Of a DNA stretch of 64,000 nucleotides, positions 49,020 to 61,170 are shown in pieces. The position numbers were made by a program, and so were the translations under genes. Every line of letters begins with the position of its first letter. Position 1 is the stretch's first letter. The notes beneath the pieces were generated by a model. It saw only the letters and a list, made by a program, of their open reading frames with translations, did not search any database and had not been told where the DNA came from. Source of the DNA: Metopolophium dirhodum (lineage: Eukaryota > Arthropoda > Insecta > Hemiptera > Aphididae); the NCBI RefSeq assembly GCF_019925205.1, contig NC_083565.1, forward strand, positions 18,566,241-18,630,240. The letters are read 5' to 3'.

Positions 49020-50540
49020 TTAAAGTATTTAAAGTGTGATTAAGCAAATACAAAACAAAACAAGTATTTCCATAAACAATTAAACAAACTACCTACTCTA
49101 GAATAGTAGTAGTGAATAATGTTTGATTTTTGTGTAGGCATTTTATGTTCAATATTCACTAAATAAATACATTTTATTTTTTTCATTTGCAACGAAAATT
49201 ATGGGTATAATTCGTCTTTAGACACTACCAACTTTATAAAGTCATCATGTTATTTATCGCTTTAATCGTTATGGGCATCAAACTTAATGTATAGGTGTAA
49301 TAATTTTTAACATTTGGTTCAAACAACAAAAGAAAAATATAAAAAGCACTTACAATTTGCCGCGTAAAATGTGATAAATGTGCACCGGAGTGAATCACTA
49401 GGTGGGGCCACAATAAGGTTCTAGTTAACGATATTATGTCGGTGGAAATTCATGAATTCCATTTCATCATAATATTTTGTTCAGAAATTAAATAATTCAT
49501 TGATGTAACTCGTTAAAAAATATTGACAACATTTGTCAAAATCACGAAAATTCCCTGTATAATATTTAAAGTTCTGGGCAGAGCGGTTAATGTATTGATT
49601 TTTGAATGGTGTGAATTTTTTTGCGTATGATTCTGCCATCATTTTCTGGGACAGAAAAAATGCATCTATTTTCTACTTTTTTTTTTTATTGGTAGGAAAA
49701 TGAAAATATTTGGTACTTGAAGGAAGGGGGGGGGGGGTCAAAAGTCAAATGTGGACAGTATAACTAGTTAACAAGTTAAAATTTAAGTTATATGAGTTAT
49801 TTTTTTATAACTTTCATAAACTTTTAACTTTTTATAACTTTTTCAAATGTAAGACCTGATTGTAACCCATTATGACATAGGTATTGGGATAATATAATAA
49901 TAATAATAATATACTATAAAGAATTTGTTAACCAATGGTGACAGAGATTTCTTAAGCTTTCACGGGCACGGCAGTACCTACATATTGTATTCGTTCAAGA
50001 ACCTTTTCGCAGAACTACATTTTTCGTGTATACCTATATAATTCATATTTTACAATACTCATAAGGCCATAACGCTTTAAGACCACATGTTTATGTGAGT
50101 TGGCACTTGCTACTATGAATTTTTTTCGCACATTTTTGTTATAAAAATCATATTAATTTTTGTATTGAATACAAAAAATATTATACACGTTAAAATATAA
50201 CAACAACACTCCTATACATTTAAATGAGTGCGTCTTATATTTTAGTAACGAATTACTAAAAAAAATGATAAAAATGAAAAAAATGAAAACAATTTGACGA
50301 TATAAAAAAAAAAAAAAAAATATATAAATATATTATTACGAAAATTATCAATATAAAGAGTTTAAAAAAAAAACGTATAATTATGAAAATTATAATATTT
50401 GATGTATTGATATATGTATAACATATAATATTATATTAACAATATGGTATGTATAAAACAATCATTTTTAACTACGCCAATGATTTATAAACATTTAACA
50501 ACCCCTTAAAATGCATGATAATTTTGATTTAGTACCTACC
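49020..50540. other. Flank of gene D: duplicated segments and simple repeats
   Basis: It includes the conserved upstream box, a piece of the dispersed repeat (TTCTGGGCAGAGCGGTTAATG near 49570), a G-run (about 49726-49738), GTTAAC-rich scraps (49760-49850) and 49850-50250, which copies 44600-44990. AT-rich low complexity follows. No gene is seen. Confidence 0.5.
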
Positions 50541-50544
50541 TTTT

Positions 50545-51105
50545 TTTTTTAGCCCAAATGCATTTCGACTAAAATAAGTGCGATTCGACCGTACCCATTC
50601 TGGAATAACCAGACCAAAAAACTAAACCAGATCAATTAGCAACTAGGCAACAACTTTCAGATGGGATAATCCTAATCAATTAAAAGTACGAAACCACTTT
50701 AAGTCGTTTAAGAATCGGAGACACCAGGCTAACTCATGGATATCCCATATAAAAAGACAAACCTCCCAGCTACGAAGCTTGTGGCTCACTTGCTAACATA
50801 TCCTGACGGAATGCCATCTATAAGAACGGGAGCGAATGGAGCTCAACTTGACCAAAACTAGCGACGCAACCCTCGGACCCAACCCAGATCAGAACAAGAA
50901 AATTCTGAAATTTCTAAAATTAACTAGTCTAGTCGACGAAATTTAATGTTTTTGTCAAACTAAGAATATACCTAATGTATAATAATAGTGTAAATAGTAA
51001 TTAAAACATGTTAACTAATGGCCTCCGCTGCCGGGTTGTATTTGAAATCAATATAAATGAATAAAAATTAAAAATAAATAATATAAAAAGTTATAAGTTA
51101 TAACT
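50545..51105 (+). pseudogene. 3' end of an RNase H-type LINE
   Basis: Plus-strand translation near 50790-50945 gives HILTECHL, then ERMELNLTKTSDATLGPNPD and QNKKILKFLKLTSLVDEI before a stop, with in-frame stops upstream. This is the C-terminus that follows the Cys/His motif in such LINEs. The 3' UTR (GCCTCCGCTGCCGGGTTGTATTTG) ends in an A-rich tail at about 51050-51085. It is 5'-truncated. The same 3' UTR type occurs at 10905-10990 and 46430-46545. Confidence 0.7.
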
Positions 51106-51109
51106 ATAT

Positions 51110-52010
51110 AAAAGCTTAGTGTTACAACATGTAATGTACGTTATCTATCTTTTGAAACACAATTGTACGGACAAATGTGTTTAGTCTGTAGGTATCAACT
51201 CTTATAATCGTATGTGGTTTATTGCATTAATCGGGGGTCTCGAAATATATGTATAATATAGGTATAGACTGTATTCGTTATACACAATAAATTAATACCT
51301 ACGTAGGTACGTTAACAGTTGGTTCAAACTACAAATGAAAAGTTTAACAAACATTTATAGGTTTCCATGAAAAAGAGTTAAATGTGCACAGGAATGAATT
51401 ACTTTGCGGGGCCCCTAAAAGGTTAACCATGTTATGTCCGTGGAAGCTTATATAATTTTAGTGTACCTACCTAGTTATTTATTTTTATTTTTATTATATT
51501 TATAATTATAACTAACTATTATAATAACTTTTCCTTAGGTATTGTAAAATGTTTAGAGCGCAATTGGTATATTATTATTACTACTCCAATACGCCATGAT
51601 AAATTAAAATAGGGGATCGCTGTAAATAAAATTATAATGTATATAATTCGTATATATTATCATAGATGACCTATAAATACTAGTATAGTTATAATATGAT
51701 CGCAATGATATTATGTTCAATATAATTTACTAAGAAAAATATAATTGTTTTATTTAGAATAAAATTGTACAGGAAAATTCACTTTAGTAAGTAGGTACCA
51801 AATCAAATATGAAAAAGTAAAAAACATTTACATTGTTTACACCTTACAGTTTACACAGTTTACACAGTCACATGTGGTTTATCACTTTATCGTTATGGGT
51901 ATAAAAAAAATAAGTATTATGTATTCCCAGGTACCTACCTAAATTTCAGTTCAATAAGGTCATATTATAAAATTAAAATACAAAAATATTATTTACGGCA
52001 ATTTGAGAGG
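51110..52010. other. Duplicated 5' flank without gene
   Basis: 51150-51460 resembles gene upstream regions, with the box degraded to TGCACAGGAATGAATTACT (near 51378). 51580-52000 matches 26890-27300. No signal exon or promoter of the family follows, so it is a flank copy detached from its gene. Confidence 0.5.
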
Positions 52011-52019
52011 TATTCTTGA

Positions 52020-52530
52020 CATTTTCTGTAATTTACCATTCAATATGCCCTAAGGTATCCTGGATAGTGACTGGTTATATTTGTTACAATTTCTTCCTCT
52101 GATATCTGTGGTATTTGCAAATGACGTAATTTCACCGACCACTGGGCGAAATGTTCTCGGTATGTTATATTATTGGGCACCTGTGACGTATTTAAACAGC
52201 TACTTCGCGTTTGAATTTGTATCTTTCTAGACTAAAACTCGTCTATACATCTCAATATTTTGGGGGGGAGTTGACACGTAGATGTTTGGGGTAAGTGACT
52301 CACGATATTCCGGTGGTTGTATACGGTGATGACGACGGACAGGCGGCTCGGTCTCGGATGGACGGCGGCTCGTTTTCATACGGTTGACGTTGGATAGACG
52401 GCGGCCTGATCGGCCCAATATCAATAAGGGTCTCGATAACCTGTGCAGGGGTGGTATTAGTCTCTTAGGAGAAAGCTCTATACTAAAAAGTAAAAGTACC
52501 ACCACTTGTCAGCGTCATGATGATAATATG
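52020..52530 (-). pseudogene. Retroelement gag-like fragment (tentative)
   Basis: The minus strand reads NITYREHFAQWSVKLRHLQI, then PQISEEEIVTNITSHYPGYL, before a stop near 52035, in a style like LTR-retroelement gag. The GC-rich part upstream (52227-52505) is open for 92 codons and rich in Arg and Pro (RRHHRIQPPEYRESL). The two frames differ, so it is broken. Family not identified with certainty. Confidence 0.4.
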
Positions 52531-52549
52531 TCATCGGGACCTGTTCACA

Positions 52550-54420
52550 GTGTTGGAAATTATCTACATAAGATTTTTTGAAATAAATTATATTTTAAAG
52601 TATCTAGATAATTATGTTACGATTTATTAGAATTCTAATGTTTAGCTTAGATAAAAATGGGCTTATCTAGATAAATATTATAGTGCCCCAACAAAATAAT
52701 AAAACCAATGTTACTAAAATTCTAATATAATATAAATTATTTATAAAATTAGAAGAATATATTTCTTGTTATTATTGTCAACGCAGTGGCGTATTTAGGA
52801 ATTTTGCTAGGGGGGGGATGAAATATATAATAATAGGTACACCCATAAATACGTACATAATATACATTTTTAAAATCCCCTTACTTGTTGACAGAGGTGG
52901 ATAGGCCCACCGGGAATTCGGGATTTTCTTTTCCTGGTAGGCCTTATCCTGAGTTGATATATGGGGGCCCTAGGACCATTTATCAAGTACTGAACCTTGT
53001 GTGATAAAGATTGAAAATAATTTTAATAAAGATGCAAATTGACTTATTTAATAATTTTAACCACCTTACAAGAAAAATACCATAATCATTTAGCTATAAA
53101 CAATATATATTTTTGTTCCCCGTATCAGCTGTATCATTGGGAATATTGAGATTTATTTTTAGATTAGAGTTATAGAAAACCGTATTTAATATCGGTAGAT
53201 TATAGCTGTACTGTATAATATACCATGTGGTGGTTATACGCTTTTATAGTTTTTAAAATTTTTTTTTCGAAATGTGTAGTTTTTAACGCTGATTTTGAAA
53301 CTGTTTGAATTTTTTTGTGGAAACCGTTATTTTGGAACTTATAGTCATCCAAAGTTTGCAATTTTACGTTTATACGCATGTGCGCAACACTACTTTAATG
53401 CTGCGCGGAGGAACTATTGTTTGGTGTTTTTCGATTTTTTTGTCCGAGCGCAGCGCTGACAACTATGTTTAATTCCGAAGCCTACCCAAGGTGGTTTTAC
53501 ACAGCAAATCGGGGGATATTTTAAATTTTTTTGTCCGAGCGATATTCAATTTTAAGTATTTTTTTTTTATAAAAAAATGCGCGTTATACGAAAAAAATGT
53601 AGTTTTTGAAGTTTTTCATTAATAACTTCAAAACGAAGTTTGCCCGGGCATCTTTTTTTACATTCTTACAAAACCCCCTAAGACACACATTTTGGAAAAA
53701 AAAAAATTTGAAAAATCGAAAAGTGTTGATGATAACAGAGGAACCTTATGCGGGCTGTCCACCGTCACCCGCCCACCATGTCGTTTCCAGTCCATTATAT
53801 CTTAGTCCTTGGTTATCGATGTCGACGGAACAAGTGCGCGCCACGTACCTATTCCGTAGCGGTCTTGTCCCGTTACAAACACAGCTAAACCCAACCTTCT
53901 CAGCAGTGTTAGGCATTATCTAGATTATCTAGACATTTTTCGTATATTTTATCTCATCTAGATAACTTTTAAATGATATTTTATCCATTATCTTATCTAG
54001 ATAATAAAAACGGTCTTTTTTTAAAATTATCTAGATAATTATTTACTCTATTGTCTATTTTTTTTTTATACAATATTTATTAACACAATTTCACTGCATT
54101 GTAATTATATGACCCGTGGATTTACAAAAAGTTAATATAGAAAAAATATAACACAATATAGAGAAAAAAAATATTTGTTATCAACAATATTCTTTCCGAT
54201 AATGATGCTTTATCAAATACAATTATGTAATAATTAGTATAAATAACAAGGAGTTTTATAAATAAAAATGATATATTATGATATATTATATAAATCATAA
54301 GTTATACAATCGTCTTATTGTTTAATATAAAGTACAATTGTTCTTAAATTTAACCATCGTAATTAAAAGTACCCAAAAATTATATATGTGATAAAAAAAA
54401 ACATTTATATGTGTATATGC
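52550..54420. other. Mosaic of repeat fragments, no gene
   Basis: 52550-52690 and 53905-54060 carry CAGTGTTGGAAATTATCT-type ends and many TATCTAGATAA words, a hAT-like family. 52794 starts with CAGTGGCGTATTTAGG, another hAT-like end without a found partner. 53750-53905 is a GC-richer piece shared with 62320-63030. 54060-54420 is AT-rich with nothing recognised. Confidence 0.4.
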
Positions 54421-54429
54421 TCATTGTAT

Positions 54430-57400
54430 TCATAATCGTTTACTCGGATCATATTCATATTCGCCACAAAATGTGAGTGGCTCTGTGATGATACCTTAAA
54501 AATAAAAATAAATCAGCTTGAGTTAAATTTTTTTTTATTTATTTATATTTGATGTAATATTATAGAACCAATAAATAATAGTACTTAGTGTTTATTTTAA
54601 TTAAGTATGAAATAGTATATTATATGTCATAAATATGAACTGTGATCAATTTAATAATTATTACTATATTGCTGGCGATTGAATACAAATGTCCGTATTG
54701 GTTCTGAAATAATGTGCGTTAGCTTCATGTATGCATTTAATATTAATTATTGTTACTTTATTAGTGAAACATTTTTAATCTACATAATCAGTAACATAAT
54801 ATATGTAGGTACATTATAAACGCTTTACATTTATTTTATCAAAAAACAATATTATAAATAATGATCATCATAAAACATTGACAATAATTACATACTTACC
54901 CCTTAGTGTATTGGGATCTAAAATATTAATAACGCTATAAGACATGAATAAAATACATAGTGGGGATGGAGTAGCGCTTTTTAACAGAAGGAGTTCTTTG
55001 ATTTCAACATAATTTAGTATCTTATAATTTAGCAAATTGTATCAGGATGATACTTTAAACAGGTCATTTTTCGATTTTCTCCATAGTTATTTAATGCCAC
55101 GGGAAAAACTAACGACAAATTACAAAAACCAGCTAAAAATAAGATTTAAAATAGCAACGAATAAAAAATAATAATATTAATTCAATTACATGCTATAACA
55201 AATAATAACAATATAAAAATTCAGACAGACAAACTGTCTCCGCTCTGAATCGTTTTTCTTATACAATGTTGTTATATCTTTGAATTCAAGTTTAATACAA
55301 TCCATTTTACATTGACCCACTTGTAACCTACTGTACAGCAGAGCGACATCCACTAACCCATTTTTGTTTTGTATTTAAAATTCGTGTAAAGCTATGGTTT
55401 CCCTGAAAACAGTGGAACAGCACGGCCGCATCAGACGCCGACCTACGTCCAGACCGGTAGTGACGCTAGACGCCGTGTCCAGACGTGGAAAGGAAAACGT
55501 ACCAGTAAGTACCTATGTTTTTCTGTATCAAATGTCTCACCTTAACAATAATTTTCAAAACTCAACATTTTATTGTAAAATGAAGTTTGAGATCCACTAT
55601 GTTACAAACTCGTCTCGAAATGGTTATATAATGTGAAACATATTATAAAGTTATTATAAAGTCCCCGAAAAGGGGAAAAAGTGATCATGGGTGTTTGAAA
55701 TTAAAAAAAGTTTACAAAATAGTAGCAAAAACTCAAAACCCATCTTAAAAAAAATTTCTCCAGTCTGTTATCAAAACCGCCCCCTATGCTCCATGACTGT
55801 TAGCTAACTATATATAAACATCACATAAATTAACCAGCATGAATACCACCATAATAAGTTTTAGAGATTATTTTAACGAGACATAAGTTCAAATAAAATT
55901 TATTTTTTAACGAAAGGATGTGTGAGGGATAATTCCCCTCATATAGTTTTGAGCGGTGGTCCTCAAACATTGTTTAGTGTCAACCTACTCAGTTATGATT
56001 GTGTGCCACTGCAGTTTACCTATGTAGTGTGTAAATTATTTCATCATCCCGTATGCACAGTGTATATTATTATTAAATAGGTATTAAAATACAATAATAT
56101 AAATAATTACGATACACTAACCTAATCCACTAATTATATTTTTCCAACCGCTTACATTTCCAAACCTATTGTCTATAAAATGTTAAGTACATTATTATAC
56201 AACATATGAATCTCAGTTTGGTAATGCTATTATATTGCTATAATCAACCACTCGTGATTGGGTACCAACTTGCAATATAAATATAATTTATAATACTTTT
56301 AAATTAATTATTGTAAAAACAACAGATTTAAACTAAATGCAAGGATTGCATACTACTCCAATTTAAGGGAAAACTAAGTACCTATAACACTTTTTAGTTT
56401 TTACAACAGTTATTATCCAAATGTTCAGAAAAAAGATCAGACCGCGGTGACTTCATGATGAGTTCCTCGCATCAAACTGAAATCGATGCATGAGAAACAA
56501 TCGAAATATGTATTATTTTTATATTTTATGTTGGTACCCAAAAGATGGTGTTAAAGTAGGTGCTTCATATAATATTATTATAAAAGAATTAAAACATTAA
56601 GTATAAACAGTGAATGATATAATATCATAAATAGTTTCCATATTATTCAAACGCCTAAATTAACCGGTAGGTACTTACATTCTGGGATAAACACCATTAA
56701 ACCAACTAAAACCATTTCATCTGTAATAATGTTTTAAATAACAACGAATATTTGTACAATTACAATTGATATATTATAAATAAAATTATATTATGTAATT
56801 AATATTTGTATAACTATCAAAATAAGTTGGTGTAAAAGTTAAATTATATATACAAATTATTCCTGACATTATTCCCTGACATTTTTACTCAAGTGTAACT
56901 TTACTATACATTAAAACGTATGAACTGGGAACCAAACATCAAAGGAATCTTATTAAAACATATTTTATTAATATTAAAATTGTACCCTATAAGATGAGCG
57001 ATATAATTATATTAAGCTAGATACCTAACAATAATATTTAGCATTTAATTTTTTTTTAATTTCATTACAATCTAAACGAATGGTTGTGTTCAGGAATTTA
57101 CTTGAATTTGTAATTTTTAGCTATATACAAATAATAGTTTTATAGTGAGATAAGTACGCTTAATGAGATAAAATTACGTGCTCATAATAATGATTATCCA
57201 CCTAAACGATCCAATCGATTCCATAAAACATACTTTACATTCTGTGAGAAGGATAGAACGCATTAATTTTATAATATTTTTATTTCTTTTTTGTCAATGT
57301 TTACTGTATAATATTTATAAATTATAAACCTATATAATAAAAGCGATCACATCAAAATTAAACCGGAACTCACTGCAATACATGTGTATTGTATTGTATA

Positions 57401-60400
57401 GGTATGTTGGATAGCAAAATATAATAACTTACTCTTGCAACATTTTTCATCTTGATTCAAAATAGTTAATGGTTAGTAAAAAAAAATTTATATTAAAAAA
57501 AAAAGGAGGACATAAAATGGTTGACTTTGTAGAGAACGTCAAACCCACTTATAAATGTGTTATAATATACGTAAATTTGTGTTAAACAGAACCAATTTTA
57601 TTATATATGTTAATTATGAAATATAAGCACCTTTTTTGTATGTACGCACGATATCTCGAAAATGACTCAATTAATTTTAATACGTGTTTTACTAAAGATC
57701 GGCGGAGTCACAGGGAGTGTATAATATTTATTAACAATAAATCTATATAATAAAAGCGATCACATCAAGATTAAACCGGAACTCACTGTAATGAATAGCC
57801 TCTGAATAGCGGACACTCTTGGTCACCAACATTTTGTCCGTTATTCGGAGGTGTCCGTTATTCAGAGGGGATAAATTTTTGAAATTTATTTGTATAATAA
57901 TGTATTATGTATGTACATATATCTAATGTTTTTCATGTTCTGTCATAATCTGTGTCGTCATCCAGGCCTTTTTATTCCAACACCAGTCAACGGGAAATTT
58001 ATTTACGTCTAATTTTTTGAAAGCCCGCGGTAGTTTTGCCTTACCTATGATGAGAGGACGTTTGAAAACCGTCACTAACTGACATACTTTTGTCATAACA
58101 CATAATCGCTTCACCGATAACCGAATTTGTCATAATCGTATCGTCCCATAACGAGTTTGTTATCGTAATTATGTTACATTATTACAAGAGTGCATACGAA
58201 TGTGAATACGTATTACAGATAGGCATATTACAAATTGTATTTTCAAATAATGATTAGGGATTTACCATTGTTTTAAAAATCCCCTAATAAAATAATGTTC
58301 GTTATTCGGAGAGTCCGCTATTGGGAGGTGTCCGTTAGTGGAGGTTTCACTGTACATGTACATTGTATAAGTGTGGTGGAAAGTAAAATATAATGACTTA
58401 CCCTTGCATGGTTCAGCAACTTTATTTAAAATAATTAAAGGTTAGTGAAAAATATATTATATTAAAAAAATTATGATTATATGATAAATGGTTGACATTG
58501 CATAAGACATCAAATCCACTTATAAACGTATTATAATATAGATAAATATGTGTTAAACAGAACCAATTTTGAGTCTTTGAGATGTTCATCTATATATATT
58601 ATAAAATAGAAGCACATTATTTTTATGTATGAACGCGTGAAATCTCGAAAATTACTCAATGGATTTTAGTACTGGTTTATAATATCTGTCTTGGCAAAAT
58701 GTATTGGGTGTCCGAAAATAATAACAATCCATATCTCATCTATACTAATATTATAAAGCTGAAAAATTGTTGAGTTGGATTAACGCAGTAATCTCAGGAA
58801 CTACTGATTCGAATTAAAAAATTATTTTTTGTCTTCGATAGTCCATTAATCGAGGAATGCTTTAGGCTATAATATAGCATCACTCTACGACCAATAGGAG
58901 AGGAGCATGAATGAAAAATTGAAAAATTGTGTTTATAAAAGATTTTGAGATTTACTTTTTTTGTTTATAAATGGTTGCTGTTTGTTTTGATAATAATAAT
59001 AATTATTATTAATGCGATAAGCCTGTGTACGTACGCACCACGCGGGGTCCGCGATCAACCCCAGGTAGATTGCCTACCTGATAATATACTGCTCGCATAA
59101 ATTACAAGCGAATCTCACGGACAACGCCGATTGGGATGGCTATAAATGAAAATATAATATAATTTACACTTAAAATACATTGCTTCTATAGCGTGTTACA
59201 CCCAAAAGGAGTGGAACAATCACAAAACCCTAAAAACAGCAAAGCATTTCTGTGTCAGTTAGTAATATATAATATATTTCTTCTGTCGTGTGTAAGTATT
59301 CAAGCTCCTCCTAAACGGCTTCAACGATTTTGATGACATTTATTGTGTGTGTTTGAGTGGGTCCTTGAAAGGTTTAGATTCACAATATTGGACCCGGTGA
59401 AGATGCACACTACCGAGTCAAACCGGATTCGGGCACTAGTGCTCCAGCTCAGTTGTAGGGTTCGGAAATACGTGACCTGGTAGGCCCAACCCGGAAAGGT
59501 GCTCAAACAGGGATTTTGAGATTTACGATGGAAATTTTTGTTTATAAATGGTTGCTATTGTCTATAAGAGAAACAATTAATAGAAATAAGTACTTATTTA
59601 TTTATTATTGGTTGCCATTGGTCATTCGGGCAGATCAGGTACAAAACATGCATCAAAACGAAGTTTCACACATTCCCTACCAATGTGGCTGAGTTACACT
59701 TATAGCAAGTGAATTGCCTATACTGGATATGCTGTCGCAAATTTTCCGCGATCCAATGTGGTCGGATTGCCTACCAGGGTGGCTGTGTTGCACTTACTGT
59801 AGCGATAGTTATACCCAAAAAGAGTTGAACAATCACAATTTTTGTAAGAGTCGTCTTTTTTTACGTTTAACTAAGTGTGCGGGATCAGATTAAAAGATTA
59901 TAAGATTGAATTTACCTGTATTATCCAATTTAAATATAATACTATTATACCACTTAAAGCCTAAGAGGTGCCTAGATAATATTGCTACCATAAATGTTGA
60001 TAATGAGTAAATTAAAGTTAATAATAAGAAATCGGTTCTGCTGAAATTAAAGTCATGTTTGTTCGATAAGGAAGCATAAATGCATAATATGTGGCTGAGG
60101 CATATTCTCAGTCAGTAGCGTACGCAGGATTTTGGTTCGGTCAGGGTTTTACCTGAATAAAAAATAAACAATATTTTTTTCTTAACAGTTTTTTATACAA
60201 ACAGTTATAGTTTGATCATTTATACAGCCACCTCGAGCCATAAGAAACGTGGTTATAATCGATGAACGATGATACACCATCGATTATGGCAGAAGTGTAG
60301 CAATGTTCTAAATCAGCCAAAAAAAAAACTGAAACCATGATCATCGACGACTTTGTCATATTCAACAACTTATTTTATATCTATTAAAAATGACCAACAA

Positions 60401-60621
60401 TTGATCTGTGTGTATCAAAATGATGGTAAATAAGATTTTTTTTGTAGAAAAGAGAAATTTCAGGGGGGAGGGGGTCAGAACCCTAGAACCCTACCCCTAC
60501 GTACGCCACTGTTCTCAGTGTATGTTGTTAAGTAAAATATTAAGTACTCACCTTTAGATAATGTATAACCGATAAAACTAAACATAAAAAAAATAGCTAA
60601 AATATTAATATTATTGGCCAT
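54430..60621 (-). CDS. Micro-exon secreted protein gene E
   Basis: Minus-strand exons: 60552-60621 (signal peptide MANNINILAIFFMFSFIGY, then TLSK, donor GTGAGT), 59916-59960 (45 nt, FKWYNSIIFKLDNT), 58403-58420 (18 nt, AEPCK), 57433-57450 (18 nt, EKCCK), 56679-56720 (42 nt, EMVLVGLMVFIPE, donor GTAAGT), 56149-56172 (24 nt, NRFGNVS), 54900-54917 (18 nt, PNTLR), 54665-54703 (39 nt, PIRTFVFNRQQY) and terminal 54430-54494 (IITEPLTFCGEYEYDPSKRL, stop). Every intron is phase 1, all listed splice sites are canonical, and I see no frameshift. Total coding length is about 340 nt, roughly 113 residues before signal cleavage. It is the most diverged copy in protein sequence. Introns carry pogo, Helitron and hAT insertions. 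Other exons may remain unseen between 54920 and 56140. Confidence 0.65.
55394..55504 (+). other. Isolated GC-rich exon-like segment with KEN motif
   Basis: On the plus strand, ATG at 55394 opens 37 codons up to a strong donor (CCA|GTAAGT, exon end 55504, phase 0). The peptide begins MVSLKTVEQHGRIRRR and ends SRRGKENVP. It is basic and Ser/Thr-containing, with a KEN box as found in APC/C substrates such as cyclins. Base composition is far richer in G+C than its surroundings, and it lies antisense in an intron of gene E between a dispersed-repeat end and paralogous intron sequence. It may be a captured host exon or a fragment of an unrelated gene. No following exon was found. Confidence 0.35.
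57791..58352. mobile_element. pogo/Tc1-mariner-type element in gene E intron
   Basis: The right end ...GGAGGTTTCACTG is followed by TA, and TA also precedes the left end (57789-57790). GAATAGCGGACAC and its inverted forms occur near both ends. The left terminal bases have diverged from CAGTGAAACC. A 63-codon minus frame inside (57923-58114), containing TVFKRPLIIGKAKLPRAFK, VDWCWNKKAWMT and similar text, looks like a decayed pogo-type DDE transposase piece. Flanking sequence reads continuously across the TA. Confidence 0.7.
58739..59870 (+). mobile_element. Helitron (non-autonomous, 5' end clear)
   Basis: The sequence TCTATACTAATATTATAAAG starts at 58739, followed by AACGCAGTAATCTCAGGAAC and a TCATCA/TACGACCAATAGGAG-type block, a combination typical of insect Helitron 5' ends. 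There is no Rep/helicase coding. Inside, segments at 58960-59130 and 59530-59830 are related to each other. The 3' end (CTRR with hairpin) was not located, so the right border is approximate; paralogous intron sequence resumes at about 59880. Confidence 0.65.
60113..60511. mobile_element. hAT MITE in first intron of gene E
   Basis: The ends are CAGTAGCGTACG and CGTACGCCACTG, with a perfect 8-bp duplication TTCTCAGT (60105-60112 and 60512-60519). It is 399 bp with no transposase frame. Confidence 0.88.
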
Positions 60622-60676
60622 ATTCGTATCAATAATACTGCAGCGATGAATACAAATGGAAGAATAATATAAAACG
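60622..60676 (-). promoter_or_regulatory. Core promoter of gene E
   Basis: TATA-like GTTTTATATTATTC (plus about 60662-60675) lies about 45 bases before the ATG, with a leader like the other copies (TTCATCGCTGCAGTATTATTGATAC). The box TGCACCGGAGTGAATCACTAAG sits at about 60823, only 200 bases upstream, closer than in A and D. Confidence 0.55.
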
Positions 60677-61170
60677 TTGTCTAGTTACGATACTTATAAA
60701 TGATTATTCAGCAAATACAAAACAAAACAAGGCACAAGCGTTTCCGTAAACAACTGAATAAAACATGTATATTTTGCGATAAATGAATATAATATTAATT
60801 ACATTGTAAAATGTATTGAATTTGCACCGGAGTGAATCACTAAGCGAGGCCCCAATGGGGTTCTAATTAACGATTCCATGTCAGAAAATATTTGTGAAAC
60901 ACCTGTAACCATAGACTGTGTCTGTGTCTGTGTCAACTTTCAGTAAAATAAATAATAATTATAAAATTTAATAGTTACCTAATAAAATTAATTTGGAAGT
61001 ACAAAAATATTATGTATCTTGTATCTTTTCTACATTCACAATGTATCTTGTATCTATAAGGTACAGTAAATGCATGTATCATGATACTTTTTTTTGAGTA
61101 TATTGCCCGACCCTGGATTTAACCGTATATAAAAATTGTTAACATGTTTACTATAGTGTAGCTGTAAATT

